Below, one piece after another: positions 7,333 to 16,000 of a stretch of 32,208 nt of DNA. The position numbers and the translations under genes were made by a program. Source of the stretch: Nanobdellota archaeon (GTDB lineage Archaea; Nanobdellota; Nanobdellia; PEZQ01); NCBI GenBank assembly GCA_018220985.1, contig JAAOXS010000016.1:1-32208 (forward strand). The letters run 5' to 3'. How positions within the stretch are numbered: position 1 is the first letter of the stretch; every line of letters begins with the position of its first letter. The notes below the pieces were generated by a model. The model searched no databases. It was not told the DNA's origin and saw nothing but the letters and a program-made list of their open reading frames with translations.

Positions 7333-9225
7333 ATGAAAACCCAGTTAAAAAGTGCGTTAAATAAGGTAGCCGTAGCAAAAAGTAGTGATACAATTTTTCA
7401 ACCAAGTTTTTCAAATGTTTTTTCAAGAATGCGCCGTGCAAAACATGCTCCAAGACCTAAAAAAATTAAGTTTGAAGAAAAACGTTTGCCTCTTCCAAAA
7501 CCTGAACCTGCTAAGCTCCCTGTTAAAGATGAAGTTAAAAAAGATGGTGGTTTCTTTACTAAGAGCGAGTTAAAAGATTTATTAGTTAATCAATTTAAAA
7601 ATTCAAAAACGGAGCCTGAAAAAAAAGTTGAAGAAGATTCTAATGCTAAATCAATAAGTTTAAAGCATTTAACTAATGAAGAAAGCGTTCAAAAAAAGGT
7701 TAGTCAAAGCGAAAAAGTTAATGAAACACAGATAAAGGATGTTGATGAGTCTTTTCCTTTAATCACGCTTGATGTTGAAGGTAAGAAAAAAACATTTGTT
7801 AATGGTAAAATTAAATGGTACGATGAAGACCATGCTTTAAAATATGAGGTTAATGAGCCTAAGCTTAACGAGCAAGAAAGTAAGATTCTTGAAGAGATTA
7901 AATTAATTCTTGAAAGAAAATTGGATGTGCAGTTTAAAGCTGTTAACGTGGATAGTGCTTTCAAGTTTTTACGTGAGAATGTTAATAATATAATCAAAAA
8001 AATTGGTTTAACTTTGAGTGATGAGCAAAGAATGAAGTTTGATTATTTTATTTATCGTGATTTTATTGGTTTAAGCGTTATCGAACCTTTAATGCATGAC
8101 ACAAATATTGAGGATATTTCTTGTGATGGTCCTAACATTCCTATTTTCATTTATCATCGTAATCCCCAGTATGCGGGTATGGAAACGAATTTGATGTTTA
8201 AGAGTGCTGAAGAGTTAGATTCTTTTGTTCTTAAAATTTCTCAGAAAACAGGTAAAACAATAAGTGTTGCTGAACCTTTATTGGATGGCGCTTTGCCTGA
8301 TGGTAGCCGTGTTCAAGCAACTTTTGGCAGTGATATTGCTCGTAGGGGTAGTAATTTTACAATACGTAAGTTCATGAAAGAGCCTATAACTCCAATTCAT
8401 GAAATAAATTTTGCAACTGCTAATGCCGAGTTACTTGCTTATTTGTGGTTAGCTATTGAGAATGGTTTGAGCATTCTTATTTCCGGAGCAACTGCTACTG
8501 GTAAAACCTCTTTCCTGAATGCTATAAGCCTTTTCATTAAAAGGGAAAGTAAAATCGTGTCAATTGAGGATACTCCTGAGCTTAGGCTTCCTCATCCTAA
8601 CTGGGTTCCTGAAGTTGCTCGTAAAGGTTTTGGTAGGGATGCGTATGGAGAGGTTAGCATGTTCGATTTATTAAAAGCGTCTTTACGTCAGAGACCGGAT
8701 TACATTATTGTAGGTGAGGTTCGTGGCAAGGAAGCTAATGTTATGTTTCAGTCAATGGCTACTGGTCACGCAGGTTTAGGTACTTTGCATGCTGACAGTT
8801 TTAGCGCTGTTTATGACCGTTTAACAACTAAGCCTATTGAATTACCTGCTTCTATGATTGAAAATTTGGATATAATCGTTTTCTTGGTCGTTACTAAAAG
8901 GGATAATAAGTATTTACGTAAGGTTAAGGAAATCGTTGAAATTATTGAGTACGATATTGATTCTAATCAATTAGTCACTAACAAAGTTTTTGATTGGAAT
9001 CCGAATAATAATTCTTTCAGAAGTTTTGAAAGCAAATTATTAGATCGTATGAGGGAGAAAATGGGCATTTCTGAGGAGCAAATTCTTGAAGAGATAACGC
9101 ACCGTTCAGAAGTTTTGAAATGGTTGTTCAGTAAAAAAATAATGGAGTATGATAAAATGGCTGATTACATTAAAAGGTATTATCATAAAAAAAATGATTT
9201 GATGAAGGAAGTGCGGGGTGGTTGA
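7333..9225 (+). CDS. Type II/IV secretion system ATPase, ArlI/TadA/GspE superfamily
   Basis: A 630-residue hexameric motor ATPase expected to power assembly of pilus subunits at the cytoplasmic membrane face. The conserved set is complete: Walker A GATATGKT (385-392), Asp box SIEDTPEL (410-417), Walker B region DYIIVGEVRG (456-465) and His box GHAGLGTLHADS (478-489). An N-terminal domain with EDISCDGPNIPIF (about 260-273) precedes the core. Residues about 1-140 form a long Lys/Glu/Pro-rich extension of low complexity that is absent from compact ArlI proteins. An AGAAGGG stretch lies about 10 nt before the ATG. The gene is followed by its two membrane platform partners and is inside the pilus operon. 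Confidence 0.95.
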   Translation: MKTQLKSALNKVAVAKSSDTIFQPSFSNVFSRMRRAKHAPRPKKIKFEEKRLPLPKPEPAKLPVKDEVKKDGGFFTKSELKDLLVNQFKNSKTEPEKKVEEDSNAKSISLKHLTNEESVQKKVSQSEKVNETQIKDVDESFPLITLDVEGKKKTFVNGKIKWYDEDHALKYEVNEPKLNEQESKILEEIKLILERKLDVQFKAVNVDSAFKFLRENVNNIIKKIGLTLSDEQRMKFDYFIYRDFIGLSVIEPLMHDTNIEDISCDGPNIPIFIYHRNPQYAGMETNLMFKSAEELDSFVLKISQKTGKTISVAEPLLDGALPDGSRVQATFGSDIARRGSNFTIRKFMKEPITPIHEINFATANAELLAYLWLAIENGLSILISGATATGKTSFLNAISLFIKRESKIVSIEDTPELRLPHPNWVPEVARKGFGRDAYGEVSMFDLLKASLRQRPDYIIVGEVRGKEANVMFQSMATGHAGLGTLHADSFSAVYDRLTTKPIELPASMIENLDIIVFLVVTKRDNKYLRKVKEIVEIIEYDIDSNQLVTNKVFDWNPNNNSFRSFESKLLDRMREKMGISEEQILEEITHRSEVLKWLFSKKIMEYDKMADYIKRYYHKKNDLMKEVRGG

Positions 9226-9227
9226 AA

Positions 9228-10097
9228 ATGGCGAGTTTTGACATAATATCTTACAGGCTTTTCGGGAAAATGGTTAAAAAATATTCTAAATCGTTCGCGC
9301 CTGTTGATACGCAATTAAAAAAAGCAGGTATGGATTATACGCTTAATGAATGGTTGTCAATGACTGTTTTAGCGTGCGTGGTTGCTTTTCCTCTTGTTAG
9401 CGTGTTCTTATTTTTTATGATGTTTTTAGTTACGGGTTTATTCATAGACGCGTTTCCTTTTGCTTTGATTGGCGGTTTTATAGTATCAGGTTTTGTTGCA
9501 GGTTTCATGTATTATTATCCTTCACAAGTTGCTGGTTCACGTAAAAAAAAGTTGGAGAACTCGTTGCATTTCGCAACTATTTATATGGCAACTCTTGCTG
9601 AAACAGGTATTCCTCCTTACAAAATTTTTAACGTGCTTGAAAAGTTCGATGAGTTCGGAGAGATTAGTCGTATTTCTAAAACAATTGTTAGAAACATGGA
9701 AGTTTTCGGACTTGATTTTAATGACGCTCTTGAAAAAGCAGCTGATAATTCCCCTCTCAAAGAATTAAAAGACTTATTTTGGGGTATGCGTGCAACAATC
9801 ACTACTGGTGGTGATTTATCAGGTTTTTTATCCCAGCGTTCGAAAGCGCTGACTAATGATTATCGAAGACGGCTTGAAGGTTATGTTAAAACATTATCAT
9901 TATTTTTGGAGATTTACATAACAGTTGTTATTGTAGGCTCAGTGTTCATGCTCGTGCTTACAACAATAATGTCCATCCTTGGAGGTTCAGGTGACCAAAT
10001 TCAATTAATCCAAGTAATACTTGTCACCATTGGCCTGCCAACAGTGGCTGTTGTGTTTATTATTTTACTTAAAACAATATCCCCTACTGAGGTGTAA
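9228..10097 (+). CDS. TadC/ArlJ-like pilus platform membrane protein (first copy)
   Basis: A protein of about 289 residues of the T2SSF (GspF/ArlJ/TadC) family, the inner-membrane platform on which the ATPase acts. Hydrophobic segments lie at about 45-70, 76-100, 222-250 and 262-284. The cytoplasmic helical domain between them contains the family pattern LATLAETGIPP-type ATIYMATLAETGIPPYKIF and a second conserved turn GGDLSGFLSQRS. I start at ATG 9228; a TTG start two codons upstream would overlap the ATPase stop. It carries one T2SSF domain, whereas single-chain ArlJ proteins carry two, and the second is encoded by the next gene. Confidence 0.88.
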   Translation: MASFDIISYRLFGKMVKKYSKSFAPVDTQLKKAGMDYTLNEWLSMTVLACVVAFPLVSVFLFFMMFLVTGLFIDAFPFALIGGFIVSGFVAGFMYYYPSQVAGSRKKKLENSLHFATIYMATLAETGIPPYKIFNVLEKFDEFGEISRISKTIVRNMEVFGLDFNDALEKAADNSPLKELKDLFWGMRATITTGGDLSGFLSQRSKALTNDYRRRLEGYVKTLSLFLEIYITVVIVGSVFMLVLTTIMSILGGSGDQIQLIQVILVTIGLPTVAVVFIILLKTISPTEV

Positions 10098-10103
10098 TCA
10101 ACT

Positions 10104-11216
10104 TTGAAAGATACGACAACGATATTCATTGTTTCAATGTCAGCAGCAGTTCTCATTTGCTTGCCACTTCTAATCATTATTTGGCCGAATTTTATTTACA
10201 TAAGTTATTTGATGATTTTATTTCTTGGATTGGGTGTTGGTCCTTTAACTGCGTATAATTATTTGCAAAACTTAAGGTATTCTAATATGGAAAAACAATT
10301 TCCAGGTTTTTTGCAGGAGTTAGCTGAGGCTAAAAGAGCTGGTATGAATTTGCCGAATTCCATTATTAACGCTGCTAAAATCAATTACGGCGCGTTAAGC
10401 CCTGAAGTTAAAAAAATGTCTAATCAATTATCTTGGGGCGTGCCTCTTCCTCGTGTTCTTAGAATGTTTCAAACTAGGACTAAGAAAAGTCCTTACATTT
10501 ATCGTTCTATGGCTATTATTCTTGAAAGTTATCATAGTGGGGGTAACATTGCTAAAACTCTTGAAGCGATTAGTCATAGTATTACCACTATTAAAGAGGT
10601 TGAAGCGAACAGGCAGTCAATTCTTAATGAGCAGGTCGTGATTATTTACGCGATTCATTTTATTTTTGTTGGAATAATTGTTGCTATGTATACTATAATG
10701 CTCCCTCTTCTCGCAGTGCAGGGCGCGCCTGGTTCAAGTTTGTTCGGTTCCGCAAGTTCAGCTCCTTCAACTGAGTATTTTAAAGTCTTGTTTTTTTTGA
10801 CTCTTGCTATTCAAAGTATTTGTAATGGTTTTGTTGCAGGTGAAGCTAAAGAAGGTAGTGTTTCAGCTGGTTTAAAGCATACGATTATCATGCTTTCTGT
10901 TGCAATTATTGGTTATACTTCTTTTATTTTACCAACACAGGTCAATCTTAATGTTAATTTGAAGGATAATGAGAATTATATTAATGATGATTTCGAAGTT
11001 TTCGGCGAGTTAGAAGAGGAAGGTAAGCGTATTGAAGGTGCTTCCATAATCATTGATTTAGCTGATGAGGAGGAAGTTACGACAAGTGATACTAATGGTG
11101 AGTATCACGTGCGCATTAAGGCTCCTTCAGTGTCAGGTATTTATACTATTAGTGTTACCGCCATTTATGAAAACACGGATTTAACAGTTACTAAGGAAGT
11201 TTTAGTTATGGATTAG
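10104..11216 (+). CDS. TadC/ArlJ-like membrane protein fused to a C-terminal Ig-like domain (second copy)
   Basis: A 370-residue protein. Residues 1-285 form a second T2SSF unit: hydrophobic N-terminus (about 5-55), a cytoplasmic domain with FLQELAEAKRAGMNLPNSI and ILESYHSGGNIAKTLEAIS, and hydrophobic segments at about 182-205, 225-242 and 253-275. Residues about 286-370 are different: a soluble, acidic beta-rich tail (IEGASIIIDLADEEEVTTSD, then TNGEYHVRIKAPSVSGIYT) that reads like a carboxypeptidase-regulatory/Ig-like fold. The topology of the last helix would place it outside. The start is TTG at 10104, chosen because GAGGTG lies about 10 nt upstream and the next in-frame ATG is inside the first membrane segment. 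Confidence 0.85.
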   Translation: MKDTTTIFIVSMSAAVLICLPLLIIIWPNFIYISYLMILFLGLGVGPLTAYNYLQNLRYSNMEKQFPGFLQELAEAKRAGMNLPNSIINAAKINYGALSPEVKKMSNQLSWGVPLPRVLRMFQTRTKKSPYIYRSMAIILESYHSGGNIAKTLEAISHSITTIKEVEANRQSILNEQVVIIYAIHFIFVGIIVAMYTIMLPLLAVQGAPGSSLFGSASSAPSTEYFKVLFFLTLAIQSICNGFVAGEAKEGSVSAGLKHTIIMLSVAIIGYTSFILPTQVNLNVNLKDNENYINDDFEVFGELEEEGKRIEGASIIIDLADEEEVTTSDTNGEYHVRIKAPSVSGIYTISVTAIYENTDLTVTKEVLVMD

Positions 11217-11249
11217 TCAAGTTTTTATGTTTTTAATTTGTTTATTTTC

Positions 11250-12011
11250 ATGATGGTGAAGGGTCAAATCAATATTGATTTAATTTTTGGTTATTTAGCA
11301 TTCATCCTATTCGTATGGTATTTTAGTGGGTACATGGGTGATTTGTTCACGCCTTTCTTGGATTATGCTAAAGTTGAGGCGTTGGAGAAGAAAACTTTGC
11401 TTAATCGTAATGAAGTAGCTTCTTTCATTAATGTTAATAATATTCAAGATGTTTGCAATCTCACTTTGGAAGGTAAGTATGGTAATGAAGTTGCGTATTC
11501 TATTCGTGGTTTTAACCTGTTCAAAAAGGATTATTCTTTTTTTTCTCCTGATAATACTGCGGGAGGGTTAGTTTTTGTTAGGGATTATTCTTCTTTTACA
11601 ATTCTTGCGGGCACGAATTCAACTGATTTTAATTCAACTATTCAGTTTACGATTCCTTCAACTCTTGTAAGAGTGGATGGCGTTAATAATTCTGTTTTTG
11701 ATTTTTATAATCAGTCCATTGATGATTATGGTAATATTGTTTTCACGGTTGGTTTGCACGCGAGTTCAAGTGATAGCTTGGTTGGTTATTCGTTTCATAC
11801 GGGTTTTAAGGATGATGCTTTTTTAATGGTTGAAATTTTTAATAATGATTATTCTAATCTTTGGATTGGTGAAGTGCACGCTTATGATTCGTGCTCTTCG
11901 GGCAGTGAGAATGATATGTTAACTTTTCACAATTTTTTTAAAAGAATTGGTTATGGCAGTGATGAATTTTATGCTTTAATAAGTATTAGCACTTGGTGGG
12001 AGAATGCGTAA
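11250..12011 (+). CDS. Pilin-like surface protein with class III signal peptide
   Basis: A protein of about 253 residues. The N-terminus MMVKGQINIDLIFGYLAFIL fits the archaeal class III signal: KG followed by Q, then a QxNxD pattern close to the QxSxE consensus, and a hydrophobic helix. The rest is a beta-rich, Asn/Ser-rich ectodomain with NLT, NST and NNS glycosylation sites. No catalytic motif was seen. I prefer ATG 11250: a TTTTTATG element lies about 25 nt upstream, pointing to an internal leaderless promoter. ATG 11253 is the alternative. The gene overlaps the next by 8 nt. It is likely a minor pilin or pseudopilin of the same system. Confidence 0.75.
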   Translation: MMVKGQINIDLIFGYLAFILFVWYFSGYMGDLFTPFLDYAKVEALEKKTLLNRNEVASFINVNNIQDVCNLTLEGKYGNEVAYSIRGFNLFKKDYSFFSPDNTAGGLVFVRDYSSFTILAGTNSTDFNSTIQFTIPSTLVRVDGVNNSVFDFYNQSIDDYGNIVFTVGLHASSSDSLVGYSFHTGFKDDAFLMVEIFNNDYSNLWIGEVHAYDSCSSGSENDMLTFHNFFKRIGYGSDEFYALISISTWWENA

Positions 12012-13026
12012 GGGTTTTATTAAAACAACTGAAGCTATTATCGCGATTTTGTTAGTTTTCACTTTAGTTTCTTATTTAGCTCAGCGAGTTAGCGCTCCAT
12101 TATCCGAAGTTGAAACTGATACTACAAGTATTCAGGATTCCGTTCTTGACATGTTAGTTCCTGAGTTAAGAAATGATTTGAAAAATTGTGATTTAAGCCG
12201 TGTTCAGTATTTAACTGATGCTTTTAAGCCAGGTGATATGGATAGTAAAATAGAAATAACTCAAATAAGTGAGGTTAAAGTTATTTCAGAGCATAACATT
12301 TCTTCGCAGAACGTGTCGTTTACGTACAATTTTCCTGATTACGTAGACAGGCGAAGTGCGCTTATTTATTCTTCTTTGAAAAATTTTGATGTTATGATTA
12401 ATTGGGTTTGGTTTAGTGTTCCAATAATTATTCAAAATAGTTTGGTAACTCGTAAGGATTATGATGTTGCTTTTTCAAATATTAATTTATCAAAAAGTAA
12501 TGTTGTTAACACATCTATTGGTTTTTATTGGAATAATAAAGAAACTTTGATAAATCTTACGAGTTTTGATGATAATAATTATTTTTCACTTGTTAATATT
12601 AGTGTTAGAATTCCAAAGTTGGTTGCTGGTGAAACTTCAACAGGTTATCTCGTTTTCGCTGTGAACAGCACTTCTTTTGAACAAGTTTATTCTCCTCTTG
12701 GAGCTAATGAAATCTCTTATGATGTTATGTCTGTTCAAGACATTAATCGTGGTGATGTTTTTTTCGAGTTAAAAAACGTTTATGAGTTTAAGAATCTTTT
12801 TTTAGAATACAAAATAGGTTCCAGTGTTAATCGTTCATACACTAATATTTCTTCTTTTAATAATACAGGGGTTTCTTTTATCGTGTACTGGAGTGATTTG
12901 AAGCCGTGCACGATTTTTCGTTATGAGCAACCTCCTGTATCAACATTTTATAATACTAAAAAAATGTTTTATTATGATACGTCAACTATAATACTTGAAT
13001 TGCAAATGTGGTATCCATGGGTGTAA
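12004..13026 (+). CDS. Surface protein with pilin-like N-terminus
   Basis: A 340-residue protein. MRKGFIKTTEAIIAILLVFT has the RKG-F form of type IV prepilins, with a glutamate in the hydrophobic stretch, followed by a heptad-like helix (SIQDSVLDMLVPELRNDLK). The body is beta-rich with many sequons (NIS, NVS, NLS, NTS, NLT, NSTS). I recognise no enzymatic family. It overlaps the giant gene downstream by 10 nt and the pilin-like gene upstream by 8 nt, so the three are co-translated. A minor pilin or tip-complex component is the most economical role. Confidence 0.75.
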   Translation: MRKGFIKTTEAIIAILLVFTLVSYLAQRVSAPLSEVETDTTSIQDSVLDMLVPELRNDLKNCDLSRVQYLTDAFKPGDMDSKIEITQISEVKVISEHNISSQNVSFTYNFPDYVDRRSALIYSSLKNFDVMINWVWFSVPIIIQNSLVTRKDYDVAFSNINLSKSNVVNTSIGFYWNNKETLINLTSFDDNNYFSLVNISVRIPKLVAGETSTGYLVFAVNSTSFEQVYSPLGANEISYDVMSVQDINRGDVFFELKNVYEFKNLFLEYKIGSSVNRSYTNISSFNNTGVSFIVYWSDLKPCTIFRYEQPPVSTFYNTKKMFYYDTSTIILELQMWYPWV

Positions 13027-16000
13027 AAGGTCAGTTTTTCGTGATTTCAACAATAATAATAGTTCTTGCAGTTTCGAGTACGTTAGCTTATTTGTTATTC
13101 CCTTACGGTTTAAGCGTTAAAGAAATCAATCGTGTTTCCAATTCTTTAATCACTGCTAAAAATTTTGTTCTAACTTTAGATGAGGGTAATAGTCTTCTCA
13201 GCGAATGGGAAGAGCCTTTGCTTGATAATAAGTTAGAAATTTTGATTAGTAATTCCAATTCGTCAGATGTTGAAGGTTTGTTCAGCGTGGTTGTTGAATT
13301 AGAAAGTGTTATTCCCCAATCCATTCGCGTCTTGTTTGATGGTAACATTATTCCTTCAAGTTATCATAATTCTATTTCGGGTAAGGAATTATTATTTTTT
13401 GAAAGTTCGATTCCAGCGCTTAGTGATAAATTGCTTAAAGTGTATTATTCTTCAGAAAACGTTTCTTATAAAAAAAATGATGTTAGTGATGTAATCCTGT
13501 TTGATAATTCAACTAAATCAGTTATTACTCGTTTTTACACTGCTAAAATAGACGTGAATAATGGCGGAGTAATCGAGTCTATCATTAATGAACGAACAGG
13601 TAATGAACTTGTAGGTTCTTCAAATGGTTTTTTCAACTTTAATTTTTTAAGCGAGAATCAGGATTCTAATAATTTTTCATTAATAAATTGGGATACGTGG
13701 AAGACGAGTATTTCTCAAATTGTTAGTTTCAATTTATCAAATGATTATGATATTAATGTTGAAGTTGTTTACGAATTCTTCAATAATCATATAATTATTC
13801 GTTTTGTTCCAAAAAGTATTGGTTCAAGTTATAAAGAATTCTCTGTTAGCGTTCACCCGAATTGTGTTCATGATTGGACTGTTGAAAGTTCTAATAATTC
13901 AGTTATAACAAGTTTTTGTTCTAATACGTCAAGTTTCATTAATAAGAAAACAGGAGAGCTATTATCATTATATTCTTCTTCTGAATCTTTAGCGTTTTTA
14001 ACTCCTTCAAGAGATGCTTGGGCGAAGGATATTACTTTTATTGATTTAACACAATCAGCTTTAGCGAATCAGGAGGGTTTATTGTTTAATTTCACTTATG
14101 ATGATTTAACAAATATTAGCAGTGTTGAATTAGTTACTTTAATTGATTATGGTAATATTAATTCCGATTTTGGTTTATTGTTTAAAAAATATTTTCTTGA
14201 TTTTAATAGTGTTCAGGACGCTTCAGTTCTTAGCGTTAAAGAATCAAGTTTTTCAAGAACTCTTGAGTCAACAATTTTTCTTGAAGGTGCTTCCATTTTC
14301 ACTCAAGCTTCTTTTTCAGAGGGCGTTTTTGAAAAGGATGTAGGATTGTTTGATTGGTATAAGCAGTTTTGGAAAGTAACCTCTTTTGAAATTAATGAAC
14401 GTATTGGCGTGGACAGGGTTAATGAATTGGTTAGTTATTCTTTTAATGATTTTTTTACGGATTATTTTGCTACGGATAAGTTCGGTGTTGAAGTTCCTTC
14501 AACAGTTATTGATTTTGGTAGTTATAAAAAAATTTATTTTTTGGTTAATGTCAGTGCACGTTCTTCCGAACAATTTTTGGTGTATAGGGCGAATAATTCT
14601 TTAACACCTATTAAGTTAGGTAAGAATAATTTAGTAATGCAAGATGATAGCATTTTATTTTTTAATGATTTTTTTGACAGGGTGAATATTAGTTTAGTTG
14701 ATAATACTGTAACTGACTTGTCAGTTAATAATTCTGTTATTAGTGGTGTCATGAATGATTTTAGCATTAGCGTTAATAACGAGTTTAAAAGTTTATCAAA
14801 CAACGATTTTCAAGTTGTTAACACCAGTGTTACTAATAATAATTTATTCAGTCAAGTCAAACAAGTTTTACAATTAAAAATTGATAATGACATATTTGTT
14901 GAAAGCGAGTATTCTTTTTTTAATGATTATTTCTTGATTAAGCGTGTTTTCGTGGACAATTCCAGTTTCAGTTTTATTGGTGATAATAATTTGTTTTGGG
15001 GTAGTAATACAACGGTTTTCCCAATTGTTAATAACACGAATATGAGTAAAGTATTTTATGAAGGCGCTTGGAAAGATGTTCATTGCCCATCACCCCAAAT
15101 TAGTATCGGACCAAGTGATGGTGAGTATTTTAGTGTTATGTATTGGAATGTTGAAAATTTTTTTATGAGTTCTTTTGCCAAAGTTGATGATGATTCTGAT
15201 TTGTCAAATGTTGGTTTTTGTTTAGGTTATGGTTATGATACTCGTCGTCAAAGACCTTTTTGGAGTCAAATGGGTTATTATGGTGTTGCTGGTTTAGAGG
15301 TTGGTTTTGTTTTTGGTGGTGGTAGTAGGGATTACGCAGGTAATTTTTCAAAAAGTTTTTACGATAAATTTTATAATCCTTTAAGCATTTTTAAGGTTCA
15401 GGATTATAATACTTACACTAATCATTTTGATAATTCTTTAAAATTTGTTGTAAGTAATGATGCTGTTTTCGATTTGGTTAATCATCCTGTTGAGTTAGAT
15501 TTAGTTGGGTTGCCTGGTTCGCCAGGTTCTTTGCAAGTTTCTAATAATAATGAGTTATTAAACAGTGCTTTGGTTAATACTGTTTTTTCCAATTTTATTT
15601 TTAATAATAATGTTAAGAATTTTGATGAAAGCACGCCGGTTAAGTATGCTTTGTACAATCCTGTTAATGATGAGTTTAATGTTTCTGTTGAGTTTAAAGG
15701 AAGTTCTAATGTTGTCGTAAATTATTCTATTACGAATCCTGAAGGTTTTGTTGTTGAGTTAGGTTCTTATAATGATTCTAAAAATTTTGAGGTGAGTAAT
15801 GCTTCAAGTGGTGTTTACGTTTTCGAATTCTTGTCTAATGGTACTGTTTCTGCCCGTTCTTCTTTTAATATTAATTCAACTCTCACTCAAGGTTGTTTAT
15901 TGGCTGACAAATTTGGTTTCCAGTTTAATCAGTTGTTCTTGTTTTACGTTCCTAAAAGTTCAAGTTCTTTAAGTTTTGATTTGGATAGTCCTGGCACGGG

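Noticed and set aside
13306-14604. Short frames inside the giant gene (13306-13494, 14143-14343, 14386-14604)
   Set aside because: They run in other frames across the long coding sequence and consist of Leu/Ile/Phe-rich text from its T-rich codons. No start signal or family match.
14534-15351. Minus-strand frames within the giant gene
   Set aside because: They are Lys/Asn/His-rich reversals of the plus-strand gene with no TATA-like element or Shine-Dalgarno site.
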